From assembly GCA_964495075.1 (NCBI GenBank), contig CAZBUJ010000017.1:12192-76191 (forward strand): DNA of 64,000 nucleotides, in the 5' to 3' direction. A program made the translations under genes and the position numbers. Below are positions 8,623-18,446 of the stretch, one piece after another; the stretch's first letter is position 1; each line of letters opens with the position of its first letter. The stretch is from JAFGJQ01 sp964495075. Lineage in GTDB: Bacteria > Planctomycetota > Phycisphaerae > UBA1845. Under the pieces are notes generated by a model. That model was not told the origin of the DNA, did not search any database, and saw only the letters and a program-made list of their open reading frames with translations.

Positions 8623-10662
8623 TCACTTCAGGACCGCCTGAAGGAGCGAGAACGGCGGCGCCGTTACGCTCAACTCCGCGGAACCGGCGAGCGTCGGCGT
8701 CGAATCCGTGCGGGCAACGACGCATGGTCTCGTGGGTGAGTTGGACGCGGTCAGCGACGCGGCGCGCATGACGGTCAACTCGCAGCTCGCGAAGCGCCTG
8801 CCGAGTTGACCGAGTGTAAAACGGAGAGGTACCTCCTCGCCGTTGTAGTTGAGCACGACCACGCACAACGCGGTGCGGGACGTATTCCAAGCTGCTTGAA
8901 CGACCACGTTCTCTCGCCCTCCGCTGATCCGCAGCGCCAGCGGCCAGGCGGCGGGTGAGCGGGAGAACAGCTCGAACACGTGACCGGCCGGCGAGAGATA
9001 CGCAGTGTCTTTGGGGCATTCGATGACGTTCTGCCCCCAGGTGTTGGCGAAGTTGTTGAAGTTGGAGAACGCGAAATCGCCGCCGAGCCGCTGGAACATG
9101 AGCAACGTCTTGGCCACGTTGAGGGCGGCGTACCAGCAACGTCGCCGCGCCTTGGCCGTCGGTATCCGCGCGAGTTCGTCGCCGTCCACCGTCGGCGGTA
9201 CGTCGTGCTCCGGTGCCGGCCACTCGGTGTTGCACAGTCGGATGCTCTTGCCGTGCTTCTCGTTGTAGGCGCGGATCACCTCGAGGTCACCCCGCAGCGT
9301 AGACTCGTCGATCGCCCGGTCCGCAACGTAGTCGATGTGCTTGCCGGTTACGTTCAGCAGGTCGGCAAGAGACACCCGGTACCAACCGTAGCCGATGACG
9401 GCGATCTCGATCGTCGGATCAACCGCCTTCATCGCGCGGGCGAACTGGACGCAGCGCTGCCCGTACTGGGTCGCGCTGAATCGGCGCGAGGCCTCGTTGT
9501 CCAACTCCCAGATCTTCACGCCGAACGGCTCGCCGTGGCCGTCGCGTTTTCGCAGCTTCCCGATCGGATGCGTGGCCGGCGAATTGCAGTACGCGACCCA
9601 GTCGGCGGCCTCGTCCGCGTCACTCGTGAGCACGTTCACGCAGATGAACGGCTCAGCGCCGACCAATCGGCAGAATCGGATGAACTCCAGCGTGCCGACG
9701 TCGTTGTCGTACAGCCCGCCCCAGAACGGACTCGCCATCGGCCTCCTTTCCGACCGCTCCCCGATTCCCTCCCGCCAATGGTAGAATGAAGCGAAGCAGC
9801 CGCCCGGCCAGCGGAGGATGCGCGGTTTCACCCGCTTGGACGTCTCGATGACCTCCGCCCGCCAGCCGTCGATGTTTGACGCCGGCATGAGCGAGAGATC
9901 GTCGGCCCCGAGGTTGGACTGCGGTGGGATCCAGATGCTGAACGTGGCGCGGCCTTCGTAATCCGGGTTATCAAAAGTCCACGCCTGGCGGTCGAACGCC
10001 TTCCCGATGTTGCGAAGCGTGTGCGTCAGGATCGGCTTGGACCAGTCCCCGTCAGGGTAGAAACGAATCTCCGCATCGATCGAAAGATCGCCCGGCGCCC
10101 TGTCCCACGGGTGCCCGCCCGTCCGCAGGCGGCCCGAGAAGATGTACCGCTCACCCTTGCCCAGGTGAACACCGCGCTGGGCGAATCCCGCCCACTGCGT
10201 ATCGCTCTCATTCTTCAGCCAACCCGCCTGCTGGCCTTGCCAGAAACTCACGTGCTCCGTCACGGACCAGTCGGCTTGGGGATTCCCCGGCACCAGTTCC
10301 CATGGCGGTTCCTCGTAGCCGCTGTGCCACCAGGGCTGCTTCTCCACCTCGGTGTCGGGCCCGCAGCCGCGCGAGCCGTAGTGAGCCTGCGTGTAGGCCG
10401 GCCGGGTCTCGAAGCTGCGGTTGAAGAACATCTCCGCCCACATCCCTTCGACCTGACGGCCGAAGCCGGACTCGATGAAGTTCCCGCAGATCATCGGGCT
10501 GGTGGGCCGATTGACGAGCACTTTTGCCGTGATATCCACCTGCATGGCGCCCGCCGCACTTCGCGGCGTTTCTTCGGTGGACACCGCATCTCCAGCCAAC
10601 CCAACGGCAGACGCGATCCCGATAACAGAAGCGGCTGCGATGCTCATCACCGTCGTTTTCAC
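8623..10662 (-). CDS. Secreted alpha-L-arabinofuranosidase, GH51
   Basis: Releases terminal alpha-L-arabinose from arabinan or arabinoxylan. 679 aa with a GTG start directly abutting the stop of the upstream esterase; AGAGG lies just before it. An ATG six codons in is an alternative. Signal peptide to about residue 24. Residues ~50-265 hold the N-terminal strand of the barrel plus an inserted beta-sandwich like the carbohydrate-binding insert of many GH51 enzymes. The barrel resumes with RWPGGCFASFYHW (~284-296). The acid/base is Glu390 in WELDNE and the nucleophile is Glu480 in CNTEWP. A C-terminal beta domain follows. It is the last gene of a four-gene run ending at the terminator at 8466-8431. 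Confidence 0.92.
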   Translation of the reverse strand: MKTTVMSIAAASVIGIASAVGLAGDAVSTEETPRSAAGAMQVDITAKVLVNRPTSPMICGNFIESGFGRQVEGMWAEMFFNRSFETRPAYTQAHYGSRGCGPDTEVEKQPWWHSGYEEPPWELVPGNPQADWSVTEHVSFWQGQQAGWLKNESDTQWAGFAQRGVHLGKGERYIFSGRLRTGGHPWDRAPGDLSIDAEIRFYPDGDWSKPILTHTLRNIGKAFDRQAWTFDNPDYEGRATFSIWIPPQSNLGADDLSLMPASNIDGWRAEVIETSKRVKPRILRWPGGCFASFYHWREGIGERSERRPMASPFWGGLYDNDVGTLEFIRFCRLVGAEPFICVNVLTSDADEAADWVAYCNSPATHPIGKLRKRDGHGEPFGVKIWELDNEASRRFSATQYGQRCVQFARAMKAVDPTIEIAVIGYGWYRVSLADLLNVTGKHIDYVADRAIDESTLRGDLEVIRAYNEKHGKSIRLCNTEWPAPEHDVPPTVDGDELARIPTAKARRRCWYAALNVAKTLLMFQRLGGDFAFSNFNNFANTWGQNVIECPKDTAYLSPAGHVFELFSRSPAAWPLALRISGGRENVVVQAAWNTSRTALCVVVLNYNGEEVPLRFTLGQLGRRFASCELTVMRAASLTASNSPTRPCVVARTDSTPTLAGSAELSVTAPPFSLLQAVLK

Positions 10663-11811
10663 CTACCTCTGTCTTGCCAGAAACGCCAGCCAGTCCTCGT
10701 TCTCCATCTCATGTCGGCGCCCCGGCGTGACCCGCATGCTGACCTGATCTTCCGCGCCGAAGGCTCGGTAAATCGTACGCAGCTCCTTGAACGCCGGCTC
10801 GACTGACTCGTTGTACGACGCCGAGCCGTTGTCCGGCCCGGGCGTGTCAAGCTCGCCGTAGTGCAGCCGGATCGGTACGGGAGCACTCAGCCCCGCGATG
10901 TCGCTCCGATCCATCCACCGGAGCACCCCCGGAATGCCGTGCGCCGGCGCGTTGTAGCATCGCGCGAAGATCGGGGCAAACGAACCCATCGACCCGCTCG
11001 TGTAGATGCTCCGCACGCGCTTGCTGAACGCCGGGTACATGATCGCCAGGTCGCCCCCGTAGGATATGCCGACCGAATCGAACGCCTTCACGCCCTTTGC
11101 CTCGGCCAGCCAATGCTCCCAGCGTATCAGGTCCTCGATAGTCTGGCCGATCACCGTCCGCCCGTACAGGAACGCGTCCGACACCAGTGTGAACTGGCGG
11201 CCGCGCTCCGAGGTCCAGTAGTCGAGCCAATGATCCTTGTCCGACGCCGCCATGTCCCGCAACGCGCTGAAACCGCGCAATTCCGGGCACAGCACGAGGT
11301 GTCCGGCCTGGGCCGACCGCAAGGCAAACATGTGGTGATAGTCATCCGCCAGCCCCACGCAGGGCTCCGCCGCACCGTGGCCGTGGATGGCCATCACCGC
11401 GTGCCCGTCGGTTGTGCCGGAACCCGGAATCAGCAAGTAGGCCGGCAGAGACAGGTCTTCGTCAACCTGCATCACCCACGCCTCGATCGTCACCCCGTCG
11501 TGCTCGAGGGTGCGCAGTAATCGCGCCTTCCCCGGCGCGGGCGGTGCATAGCCCAGAAGCTCGGTGAACTTCTCACGGCACGCCTTTCGCCACGCCTCAG
11601 GCTCGCCCTTGTAGTTGGCGAATGACAGCGCCCGTCGCTCCGGCTTCTGCAGGCGCCGCAGCGTGAGCTCGTTCCGTTGGATGAAGAACGCCCGATTCAC
11701 GCCTCGGGCGTCGTCCTGTGCGAAGCAGGGTCGGCTCCCCGCCGCCAGTGCAGCGGCGCCGACGGCGACCGCCTGCCCGAAATCACGCCGTGTTCCTTGC
11801 CACTCATTCAT
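10663..11811 (-). CDS. Tat-exported alpha/beta-hydrolase, probable carbohydrate esterase
   Basis: Probably removes acyl groups from hemicellulose or pectin, inferred from neighbours. 382 aa; ATG 11811 lies one base after the upstream GH51 stop and is preceded by GGAGAGGGGG. The N-terminus has a Tat motif (TRRDF) and a hydrophobic Ala-rich segment ending SRPCFAQ. The alpha/beta-hydrolase core shows the nucleophile elbow GISYGGD, an acidic loop HYGELDTPG and a late histidine in GRRHEME, forming a plausible Ser-Asp-His triad. AIHGHG marks the oxyanion region. The family is near the dienelactone-hydrolase/acetyl-xylan-esterase group, but the substrate cannot be read from sequence. Overlapping translation with both neighbours implies a single mRNA. 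Confidence 0.82.
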   Translation of the reverse strand: MNEWQGTRRDFGQAVAVGAAALAAGSRPCFAQDDARGVNRAFFIQRNELTLRRLQKPERRALSFANYKGEPEAWRKACREKFTELLGYAPPAPGKARLLRTLEHDGVTIEAWVMQVDEDLSLPAYLLIPGSGTTDGHAVMAIHGHGAAEPCVGLADDYHHMFALRSAQAGHLVLCPELRGFSALRDMAASDKDHWLDYWTSERGRQFTLVSDAFLYGRTVIGQTIEDLIRWEHWLAEAKGVKAFDSVGISYGGDLAIMYPAFSKRVRSIYTSGSMGSFAPIFARCYNAPAHGIPGVLRWMDRSDIAGLSAPVPIRLHYGELDTPGPDNGSASYNESVEPAFKELRTIYRAFGAEDQVSMRVTPGRRHEMENEDWLAFLARQR

Positions 11812-11812
11812 C

Positions 11813-13384
11813 TTATCGCCCCCTCTCCAAGTCCTCGATATCGAGTTCCACGGCCGAGACGGATGCGGCCGGGAACGTCCAGTTCCCGCTCGCGGGGATC
11901 TCATGCTCCACCGGCTCCAGCACGTCGTCGCGGTGTTCGAACACCTCGAACTCCGGATCTGCTGCCAGCGTGAACACACGCCCGCTCCTGATTCTCTTGC
12001 CGGATACCTTCAGGGCGGCGTCCACGGGCCGTGTCCGCTGAGTATTGACGACGTGGAGGTAGACGGTGTTTTCGGTGACACTGGCTGTCACATCCAGATT
12101 CTGCGGGTGCTCCGCCACGTCGATGGCCTGCTCGCCGGAATGATGACGATAAAGGCACATGACCCGCGCCACCGGCATCATGAACGATCGGCCCCCCGGT
12201 ACGGGGATCATGATGGCGTTGACCTGCCACCGCGTGCCACAGAAGTCGGCCAGCGTGGCGATCTTCAGCTTGTCGCCGTGCCGCTCGTGCACGTTCGCCA
12301 GCCGCGCGTTCGCCACACCGGCGGCCCAGCTCGAGAGCACTTCGCAGCGGTTGCGCCCCCTCAGTGCGAAGTGACACTCCGTCATCGCCAGCGGCACATC
12401 GTAGCCGTCAAGCTGCTCCCGGATCCGGCGAATCCGCTCGTCGTGGCACTTCCACGCGTTCATCAGGGCCTCCCACGTGCGGTCCGGATCCTTGCGGTAC
12501 TCGATGCCGCGCAGAGGAGAGTCCGGCTGATTGCGGCCCGGATCGAACATGTGGTGGAAGGCGATGTACTGCAAGTGCTCGCCCGCCATGTCCAGAACGC
12601 GCGGGCCCCACCCGCTGTCGCCCCACCCGATCAGCTCGATCGACGGATCCTCACGCCGCATCGCTTTCGCAAACTCGATCGTCTTGCGGCCGCAGGTGTC
12701 GGCATCCCACTTGGCCCCGTACGACGTCTCATTGCCGAGCTGCCACATGCGAATCCTCAGCGGGTCGTGATGCCCGTGGCTGATCCGTTCCGCGTCGGCC
12801 GGGGCATTGCAATAGCGCACCCACGCCGCCGCCGCCGCCGCGTCCGCCGTCCGACTCTCCCCCTGCGGACCGCGCATGAAGCACGGCTTGCCGTCCGACT
12901 CGAAATTCACGCACATCAACGGTTCGGCACGCGTCTGCCGACAGAAATCCACGAACTCCGCCGTGCCCACCTGGTTCGTCTCCACCCCGCCCCAGCTCAT
13001 GTTGTACATCGGCTTCCGCTGATCGCGTGGACCGACCCCGTCTCGCCACCGATAGTACGCGGCAAACAACCCGCCCCAGCGCAGCAATGGCGGTGCCAGT
13101 TCTCGCGTCACCGCGATCACATCCTCACGCCAGCGTTGACCCCAGAAGTCCCACGCCGCCGCCACCGAGCCGTCCGTCGTGCCCAGCGGTTCCATGAATT
13201 GCTGATACAGGTACGGCGACAGCGCGTACTTCGGCTGTGGGTTGACCGCGAGGAGCGTTCTCGCCGCGCCGCGGGGTTCGGCCGCGCGGGCGACCCCACC
13301 GACCGCCGAGGAGGCCGCCGCCGCCGCCACTCCCGTCCCCATGACCTTCAGAAAATCCCGACGTGTGCTGTTGGGTGTATTCAT
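11813..13384 (-). CDS. Tat-exported GH51-type alpha-L-arabinofuranosidase
   Basis: Second arabinofuranosidase-like enzyme of the operon, 523 aa. ATG 13384 was preferred over one six codons upstream because GAGGGG sits six bases before it. Residues 7-35 are a Tat signal (STRRDFLK plus an Ala/Gly-rich core). The barrel shows LLRWGGLFAAYYRWRDG, where typical GH51 has RWPGGNF: the usual Pro is replaced by Gly. The acid/base would be Glu219 in WQLGNE and the nucleophile Glu336 in MTECHF. It lacks the sandwich insert of the 8623-10662 enzyme and is about 150 aa shorter, so the two probably differ in substrate. Confidence 0.87.
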   Translation of the reverse strand: MNTPNSTRRDFLKVMGTGVAAAAASSAVGGVARAAEPRGAARTLLAVNPQPKYALSPYLYQQFMEPLGTTDGSVAAAWDFWGQRWREDVIAVTRELAPPLLRWGGLFAAYYRWRDGVGPRDQRKPMYNMSWGGVETNQVGTAEFVDFCRQTRAEPLMCVNFESDGKPCFMRGPQGESRTADAAAAAAWVRYCNAPADAERISHGHHDPLRIRMWQLGNETSYGAKWDADTCGRKTIEFAKAMRREDPSIELIGWGDSGWGPRVLDMAGEHLQYIAFHHMFDPGRNQPDSPLRGIEYRKDPDRTWEALMNAWKCHDERIRRIREQLDGYDVPLAMTECHFALRGRNRCEVLSSWAAGVANARLANVHERHGDKLKIATLADFCGTRWQVNAIMIPVPGGRSFMMPVARVMCLYRHHSGEQAIDVAEHPQNLDVTASVTENTVYLHVVNTQRTRPVDAALKVSGKRIRSGRVFTLAADPEFEVFEHRDDVLEPVEHEIPASGNWTFPAASVSAVELDIEDLERGR

Positions 13385-13398
13385 ATCGACCCCTCGTT

Positions 13399-16335
13399 TC
13401 ATGGCCGGTCAAAGTGTACACGCCCCCCATCCGCGCGAAGCGTGGGTGACGGACGCGCGGGCGGTGAACACCCCTGTCCCGAGTGCGGGTACGCCGCCGG
13501 CAACGGGCCCGCCGGCGTTTGCCCTCCCTCGACAACCTCGAGAACAACCTCCACCGGGTCACTCGCTCGCAACCCGTCGATCACGTAGAAGCAATACTCG
13601 TACTCACCGGCGCGATCCGGCGCCACGCCCTCGAGAATCGTCCCGTAGCTGTGGTCGGGGCGAAGGCCCGGCGATCGCGCACTCCATCGGTAGATCAGCG
13701 GCTGCCCCTCGGGGTCCGTGCTGCGTGATCCGTCCAAACGGAACGTCTTTCCTGCGACCACCGTCACATGCTCGTCGGTAACCGCCACGGGCCGCAGGTT
13801 CTGCCGGCGGATCGCTGCGGGGATCTCATGGCGGACCAGTGGCGTCTCCTGTCCCGACGGCTTGAGGCTTGTCCGTATGGGATACACGCCGCGCGTCGTC
13901 TCGCCGCGATAGAACGCCTCGTTGAAGTCGGTCAGGCACAGCCAGGCAAACTCGGTCTCCGCACCGCTGACGATCTTCACCAGCAGTAGCCCCTCAACCC
14001 GCCAGACGTTCGGCGTAAAGGCCGTGTCGTATTGCGCATAATCCCGGTCGCGCATGGCACCACCGAACGGGTTCCAGACGGGAAACCTGCCTTCGACCTC
14101 GTCCGTCTCGGGATCGTCCCAGTCCTCATCCGTCTGATCGGGGATGCGAAACGCCCCCTCCGGGTCGGTATGCCCCATGAACTTCGGCCGATCCGCGAAG
14201 TACTTGGCGACGGCATCCCCCGATCGGGTCTGTGCCGCGTGATAGACGTAAACCGCCGCGTTCGGCAGCGGCCGGTCCTCCGCGTCGAACACCTGGATGA
14301 TGTGCTCGCGCTGCGGTATCAGCCGGCCCTGCACCCCCCAGAAGCGCTGCCCCCGCCGGCCGCGAAAGTGTTGAACTTCGCCGGCGTGCGCCGGGTGCAG
14401 CCACAGGTGCACCCCGTCCATCAGCGGCGAGTACCCCACCGCGCAGGGCACGTTCATCGCCGCCGGATACGATAGGATATCGTCGCCCTGGACAACCGGG
14501 AGCAGGGGCGAGCCGGCGTAGTCCTCGCCCTGCGCGTCCTTCAAAAACACGTTGGCGGCGCGCACGGGATAGCCGTACAGATCGGGCAGCGCCACGCAGG
14601 TGTGCCCATACTCGTGCAGAATGGCCGCATCGACCGCCATCGCGTTGACCGGCTCGCGCACGGGAAACCCCCCGTCAAACCACGGGTTGGCCTTCTCCCA
14701 GGGTTGCTCGTGCCATTCCGCTCCCTCGATGGACGCAAAGAATTTGTCGGAACGCAGCGCATCCTCGATACCGTGCGGCGTAGTGGTCGGCCCGATGGTC
14801 TCGCGCAGCAATACGTTGAACCGATCGCACTGCGCGTTGATCCAGTCGAAGTGGCAAAACGAGCCGACATGATTGATCCGCCGATCGTTGTACCAGGCCT
14901 CCAGCCGGCTTTCGTCGTAAGCCCACTTCATCGGCCGGGCGATGTTGAGTTCACAACGCTGGTTGTTGGCCTCGCAGATCTCCTCCACGCGATCGTCCGG
15001 ATCGAGCGTCACCCGGACCCACACCGGATCTCGCGGCCACGGCCACGCGAAACGAACCTCGCCGGGCGCTCGCGGCGGCAGGGCCGCGTCGATCGTCGTC
15101 TCCTCGCGGAGGACCGCCTGCTCGTCGGCGTCCAGCCGGTAATTGCGGTTGTGATCCGGGATCAACTCGAAGCGCACGATCGCACCGGCCGGCGCGTCCT
15201 GGTAGCCGAAATTCGCGAAATGCGCGACCGACTCCACGCGGTCGCCCGGCTCCGGCATGTTCTTGATACGATCCACCTCATAGCGGGGCAGACGCTCGAC
15301 GTATTGCAGCACGAGGTCTGGCCGCTCGGGCGAGATAACCTCGACATCGTAGGCGTCACGCATGCCGCGGAACTCCGCCGTCAAGGTACAGCGGCCGACG
15401 GCGTGGCCCGTCGCCATCCCGTTTTCGTCAACGGTCGCAATCGCCTCACCCGACGTTCGCCAGGTGATCATCGGCTTGGCGTCGAAGTCGGCCCACTGGC
15501 CATAGCGTACGGCGAAATCCGTGATGTATTCGAACTTCCCGCCGATCCGGGCCAGCAGTCCGAATTGCTTCTCATGCCCCGCGACGACTCGCCGATCGGA
15601 CGGCACGCGCAGGGCTTCGGGCGTGATCTGGATGCCGGTGTACGGCGCGGTCCGGAAGAAGTCGCGATACACGATGGCCTTCTGACCTTCGCGCCCCTCC
15701 GCGTCGAGGCGCCGCCGAAAGATCAACTCGTCCATCACGGCGTCGGACGACGCGTGGCCGATCCATGCCCGACTGTCCGACATCGATGCGGGATCCAGGA
15801 ACGTGTTCCCGCCCGCGACGGGCCCTGCCACCGCGATCCGATCGATCCACAGTGGCAGCCCCAACGGCTTACCGTTCTTCGGAAACCACGCGATCGCCAC
15901 GTGATGCCACTCGCCAGCCTTCCAATTGGAGACGTCGGCCCGCGACACGGTCACCTTTTCCGGCGATGCCATCACGAACCGCAGCATCCCCGTCGCGGCC
16001 TTCTCGACCAACAGGCCGTCACGCTCCGGCTCGCCGATCCGCAATATGCGGTGCGTTGAGCGGTCGTCACCATCCCAATTCGGCTGAATCCAGAACCCGA
16101 TGTACCCGCTTTCTTGTTGCAAGAGCGGGTTCTCGATCGCAAGCTCCCGTTGAAGGTCGACGCCTTCCCCGGCCGTGCCAGGCTTGGCCGGCAATCCGTC
16201 CGCGGGCCGCGGCAGGGGCACGCCGTTTGCGATCTCTGCATTCGTGAACCACGTCCCGACGGCAATCGGCTCATCCGCCGCCTGGGCAGACCATGAGATC
16301 CCCAAGACCACGGCCAATGAGATCGCAAGCTTCAT
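13399..16335 (-). CDS. Large secreted protein with LamG-, Big- and PKD-like domains and an HEYGH motif
   Basis: 978-aa exported protein of unknown activity. ATG 16335 starts a clear signal peptide (MKLAISLAVVLGISWSAQA), preferred to an upstream start lacking one. Order: concanavalin/LamG-like domain (~25-235, WKAGEWHHVAIAWFP, DELIFRRRL), a Big-2-like Ig domain (~270-340), a CARDB-like segment with ADFANFG-type motifs (~350-460), a region containing HEYGH (His574-His578) followed by ALPDLYGYP, an Fn3/CarbopepD-like segment, and a PKD domain near the C-terminus (FRLDGSRSTDPEG). HExxH followed by a D/LYGYP loop suggests a zinc metallopeptidase-like core, but no known family could be assigned. 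The stop lies 14 bases before the next start, in the GH51/esterase operon. Confidence 0.75.
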   Translation of the reverse strand: MKLAISLAVVLGISWSAQAADEPIAVGTWFTNAEIANGVPLPRPADGLPAKPGTAGEGVDLQRELAIENPLLQQESGYIGFWIQPNWDGDDRSTHRILRIGEPERDGLLVEKAATGMLRFVMASPEKVTVSRADVSNWKAGEWHHVAIAWFPKNGKPLGLPLWIDRIAVAGPVAGGNTFLDPASMSDSRAWIGHASSDAVMDELIFRRRLDAEGREGQKAIVYRDFFRTAPYTGIQITPEALRVPSDRRVVAGHEKQFGLLARIGGKFEYITDFAVRYGQWADFDAKPMITWRTSGEAIATVDENGMATGHAVGRCTLTAEFRGMRDAYDVEVISPERPDLVLQYVERLPRYEVDRIKNMPEPGDRVESVAHFANFGYQDAPAGAIVRFELIPDHNRNYRLDADEQAVLREETTIDAALPPRAPGEVRFAWPWPRDPVWVRVTLDPDDRVEEICEANNQRCELNIARPMKWAYDESRLEAWYNDRRINHVGSFCHFDWINAQCDRFNVLLRETIGPTTTPHGIEDALRSDKFFASIEGAEWHEQPWEKANPWFDGGFPVREPVNAMAVDAAILHEYGHTCVALPDLYGYPVRAANVFLKDAQGEDYAGSPLLPVVQGDDILSYPAAMNVPCAVGYSPLMDGVHLWLHPAHAGEVQHFRGRRGQRFWGVQGRLIPQREHIIQVFDAEDRPLPNAAVYVYHAAQTRSGDAVAKYFADRPKFMGHTDPEGAFRIPDQTDEDWDDPETDEVEGRFPVWNPFGGAMRDRDYAQYDTAFTPNVWRVEGLLLVKIVSGAETEFAWLCLTDFNEAFYRGETTRGVYPIRTSLKPSGQETPLVRHEIPAAIRRQNLRPVAVTDEHVTVVAGKTFRLDGSRSTDPEGQPLIYRWSARSPGLRPDHSYGTILEGVAPDRAGEYEYCFYVIDGLRASDPVEVVLEVVEGGQTPAGPLPAAYPHSGQGCSPPARPSPTLRADGGRVHFDRP

Positions 16336-16494
16336 CACGTTTCGTGCCTCGATGGCCCGTGCGCTGTTCCACACCCCGCCTTATCGCCCACAAGTTCACT
16401 CGCGGAGGTCGGCTCGAGATCAGGGGACTCCGCTGCCGGCGGCCGCCATTCGCTGCGCACCGGCTGCTCCAGTAGATACCATCCGATCGACTCC

Positions 16495-18057
16495 TTACAG
16501 AAACGGGCTAATGTGCCGGCCAAAGTGATCTTGCAGGCGGCGATGATACTCGTCTTCGTGGCGCCCCAACACGGCGAGAAGCCGATCGCGGAATAACGGC
16601 TGTCCGTCGGAGGTTTTCGCGCTCAGCACGGAGCCGAACGTCACATGACACACCTGGCGCGCATCGAACTCATCCAGCACGGCGGCCAGGTCCTCGTCGC
16701 GCAGCACCTCAGGTGAGGCGACCCGTGCGGGATCCGCGTTCACCTGATAACTCTGCTTGTCCGTTGCGTACGACTGCCTGCTCAACGTGAGGATCTCACG
16801 GAATAGATCCGGTGCCACCCCGGCGACAACCCGGAGGGCTTCAAGGTAGCTCGTGCCGGCCGTCTTGACGTGAACCCCGTCCCCCGCCAGCTCCGCCACG
16901 ATTGGATAGATCTTGAACTTGTCGCTGCCGGAATGCAGGCTGATCTTGTACCCACCAAAATGGCGGGTCAGCAGCACATGCCGCGCGAACTCCGCGCGAA
17001 AACGGGCAACGTCCCCGACATAGTCGACGCCCTTGTAGAACTCTCCCACCAGGCGTGGTGCGAAGCTGTCCAGTTCTACGCCCAGGCGCTTGAGTTCGGA
17101 CGCGACAAAGAAGTGCTCCGCGATCGACGTGGGCGCCGCGGTTTCGTCGATCGACAGCTCGAAAGCAAATGACGCGCGGGCACGCCGACTCAGGAGACAC
17201 TGGTACATCCTTGCCGTCTGCACGAGGGCACGGCCGTATTTGACCGCGGCCCGCAGCATCGCGTCGGCCGTGATCTCCAGCCGCAACGTCTCGCGCTCTC
17301 CGGCCAGCAAAAACGCTCGATCGGCGTAGGCGCGCCGGCAGTCGTCGGGCGATGATGCAAGCATATCCCAGGGCAGAATGGCGTACCGGTCCGCCAGTAC
17401 ATCCCGCGTCGCGCCGTCGGCGGTGTCATCCACCCAGGGGCGGGGGTCAACCGTGTACATCGTGAATCCGGCCGCCTCGGTTCGAGCGACGTGCTCGGGG
17501 CTTCGCAGATGATCCGCGTCCGCGGCATAGCCCTCCCGGTAGCCCATTTGGAGAACGCCCCACATCGCGTCGTCCACCACCTCGTGCGGCGCTCGCCCAG
17601 ACCGTGACATCTCGCGGATGGACTGCTGTGCCAGAACGGGAAAAACGTCATGCCCCCGGATCGCCGCCACGTGCCCGGGCGTGGCCAGGCCGAGGCGATC
17701 GCCCATGCCGATCGACGGCCCCCGCCGGGGAACCACCGGCTTCAGGGCGGGGATGCGGGAACGCAACAGTCGGGCATTGTGCGGTGAGAGTGGGCACCGC
17801 TTCGCCCATACGCTCGCCGCGGTGACCCGCTCCGCCGGCGCCGCCCCGTCGTACGCCGCCAGATGTGCCTTGTCCTCCGACATCACCAGCAGATGCTTCG
17901 CGGAACCTTGACGCACCAGCGCGTGCGCCACCCGTGCCCAGACCGTCAAGGAGGCGGGGTACGCGCGAACGCCCAGCGCCGCACAGATCGGCTCAAGCTG
18001 TGCTTGCCGCAGCGCCTGCATCACCCGGTCTTCGGTGATGTTGGCCAGAGACCCCAT
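16495..18057 (-). CDS. uxaE: Tagaturonate/fructuronate epimerase UxaE
   Basis: Interconverts D-tagaturonate and D-fructuronate, letting galacturonate and glucuronate breakdown share enzymes leading to KDG. 520 aa; ATG 18057 has GGAGG about 11 bases upstream. Recognised from the overall sequence: GMGDRLGLATPGH, PVLAQQSIREMSRSGR, VVDDAMWGVLQMGYREGYAADADHLR and GGYKISLHSGSDKFKIYP match the UxaE family in order, and the length fits. The many Asp/His residues in DADHL, SIDETA and HSGSDKF would be metal and substrate ligands. It leads the minus-strand polysaccharide locus, has its own promoter region upstream, and lies 159 bases before the next gene. The KDPG aldolase at 46.2 kb would act later in the same route. 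Confidence 0.85.
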   Translation of the reverse strand: MGSLANITEDRVMQALRQAQLEPICAALGVRAYPASLTVWARVAHALVRQGSAKHLLVMSEDKAHLAAYDGAAPAERVTAASVWAKRCPLSPHNARLLRSRIPALKPVVPRRGPSIGMGDRLGLATPGHVAAIRGHDVFPVLAQQSIREMSRSGRAPHEVVDDAMWGVLQMGYREGYAADADHLRSPEHVARTEAAGFTMYTVDPRPWVDDTADGATRDVLADRYAILPWDMLASSPDDCRRAYADRAFLLAGERETLRLEITADAMLRAAVKYGRALVQTARMYQCLLSRRARASFAFELSIDETAAPTSIAEHFFVASELKRLGVELDSFAPRLVGEFYKGVDYVGDVARFRAEFARHVLLTRHFGGYKISLHSGSDKFKIYPIVAELAGDGVHVKTAGTSYLEALRVVAGVAPDLFREILTLSRQSYATDKQSYQVNADPARVASPEVLRDEDLAAVLDEFDARQVCHVTFGSVLSAKTSDGQPLFRDRLLAVLGRHEDEYHRRLQDHFGRHISPFL

Positions 18058-18080
18058 AAAACAACTCGACCTCCGAGTGA

Positions 18081-18149
18081 ATATTAACGGCAACCGCCTA
18101 TTAGGATCAAGACCGTTGTCGTATTCACCACAACTGGCCTAAACTAGGC
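18081..18149 (-). promoter_or_regulatory. uxaE promoter with paired CCTA..TAGG operator candidates
   Basis: On the minus strand TTGATC (18110-18105) and TAATAT (18086-18081) are 18 bases apart, 24 bases upstream of the start codon. The palindrome CCTATTAGG (18097-18105) overlaps the -35/spacer, and a related one, GCCTAAACTAGGC (18137-18149), lies about 40 bases further upstream. Sites overlapping a spacer typically mediate repression; the ROK regulator encoded next door is the obvious candidate. Arms of 4-5 bp are weak evidence on their own. Confidence 0.4.
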
Positions 18150-18446
18150 AACTTAACGCGGCGTCGCCGTTCCCGGCCTTGACCGTGGCTATAGATCGAT
18201 AACCGAGCTAACAATTGGCGAGACGCCCCACCAGCGTCCGACCGCGGGCACCGCCGCCCCGTCGAGCGGGCCGATCGAGGAGGCGGCCGGGCCACCCCAA
18301 CCGAAAAGGAGTTCCGCTCGCGGGTCAACCCGTGCCTCGAGCACCCGCCGGCGCTCTCCGCCACGCCGCCGCCACCGGGCACCGCTCCGGCCGAACGGGC
18401 TCGTGGGACGCCCGACCCCTCGTGCCTCGACCGCGGGGACGACCGC

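Noticed and set aside
11615..13588. 657-aa open frame on the plus strand
   Set aside because: Antisense of the esterase and GH51 genes; it shows no domain and no ribosome-binding site, while the minus-strand frames have catalytic motifs.
14602..16059. 485-aa open frame on the plus strand
   Set aside because: Antisense of the HEYGH protein gene.
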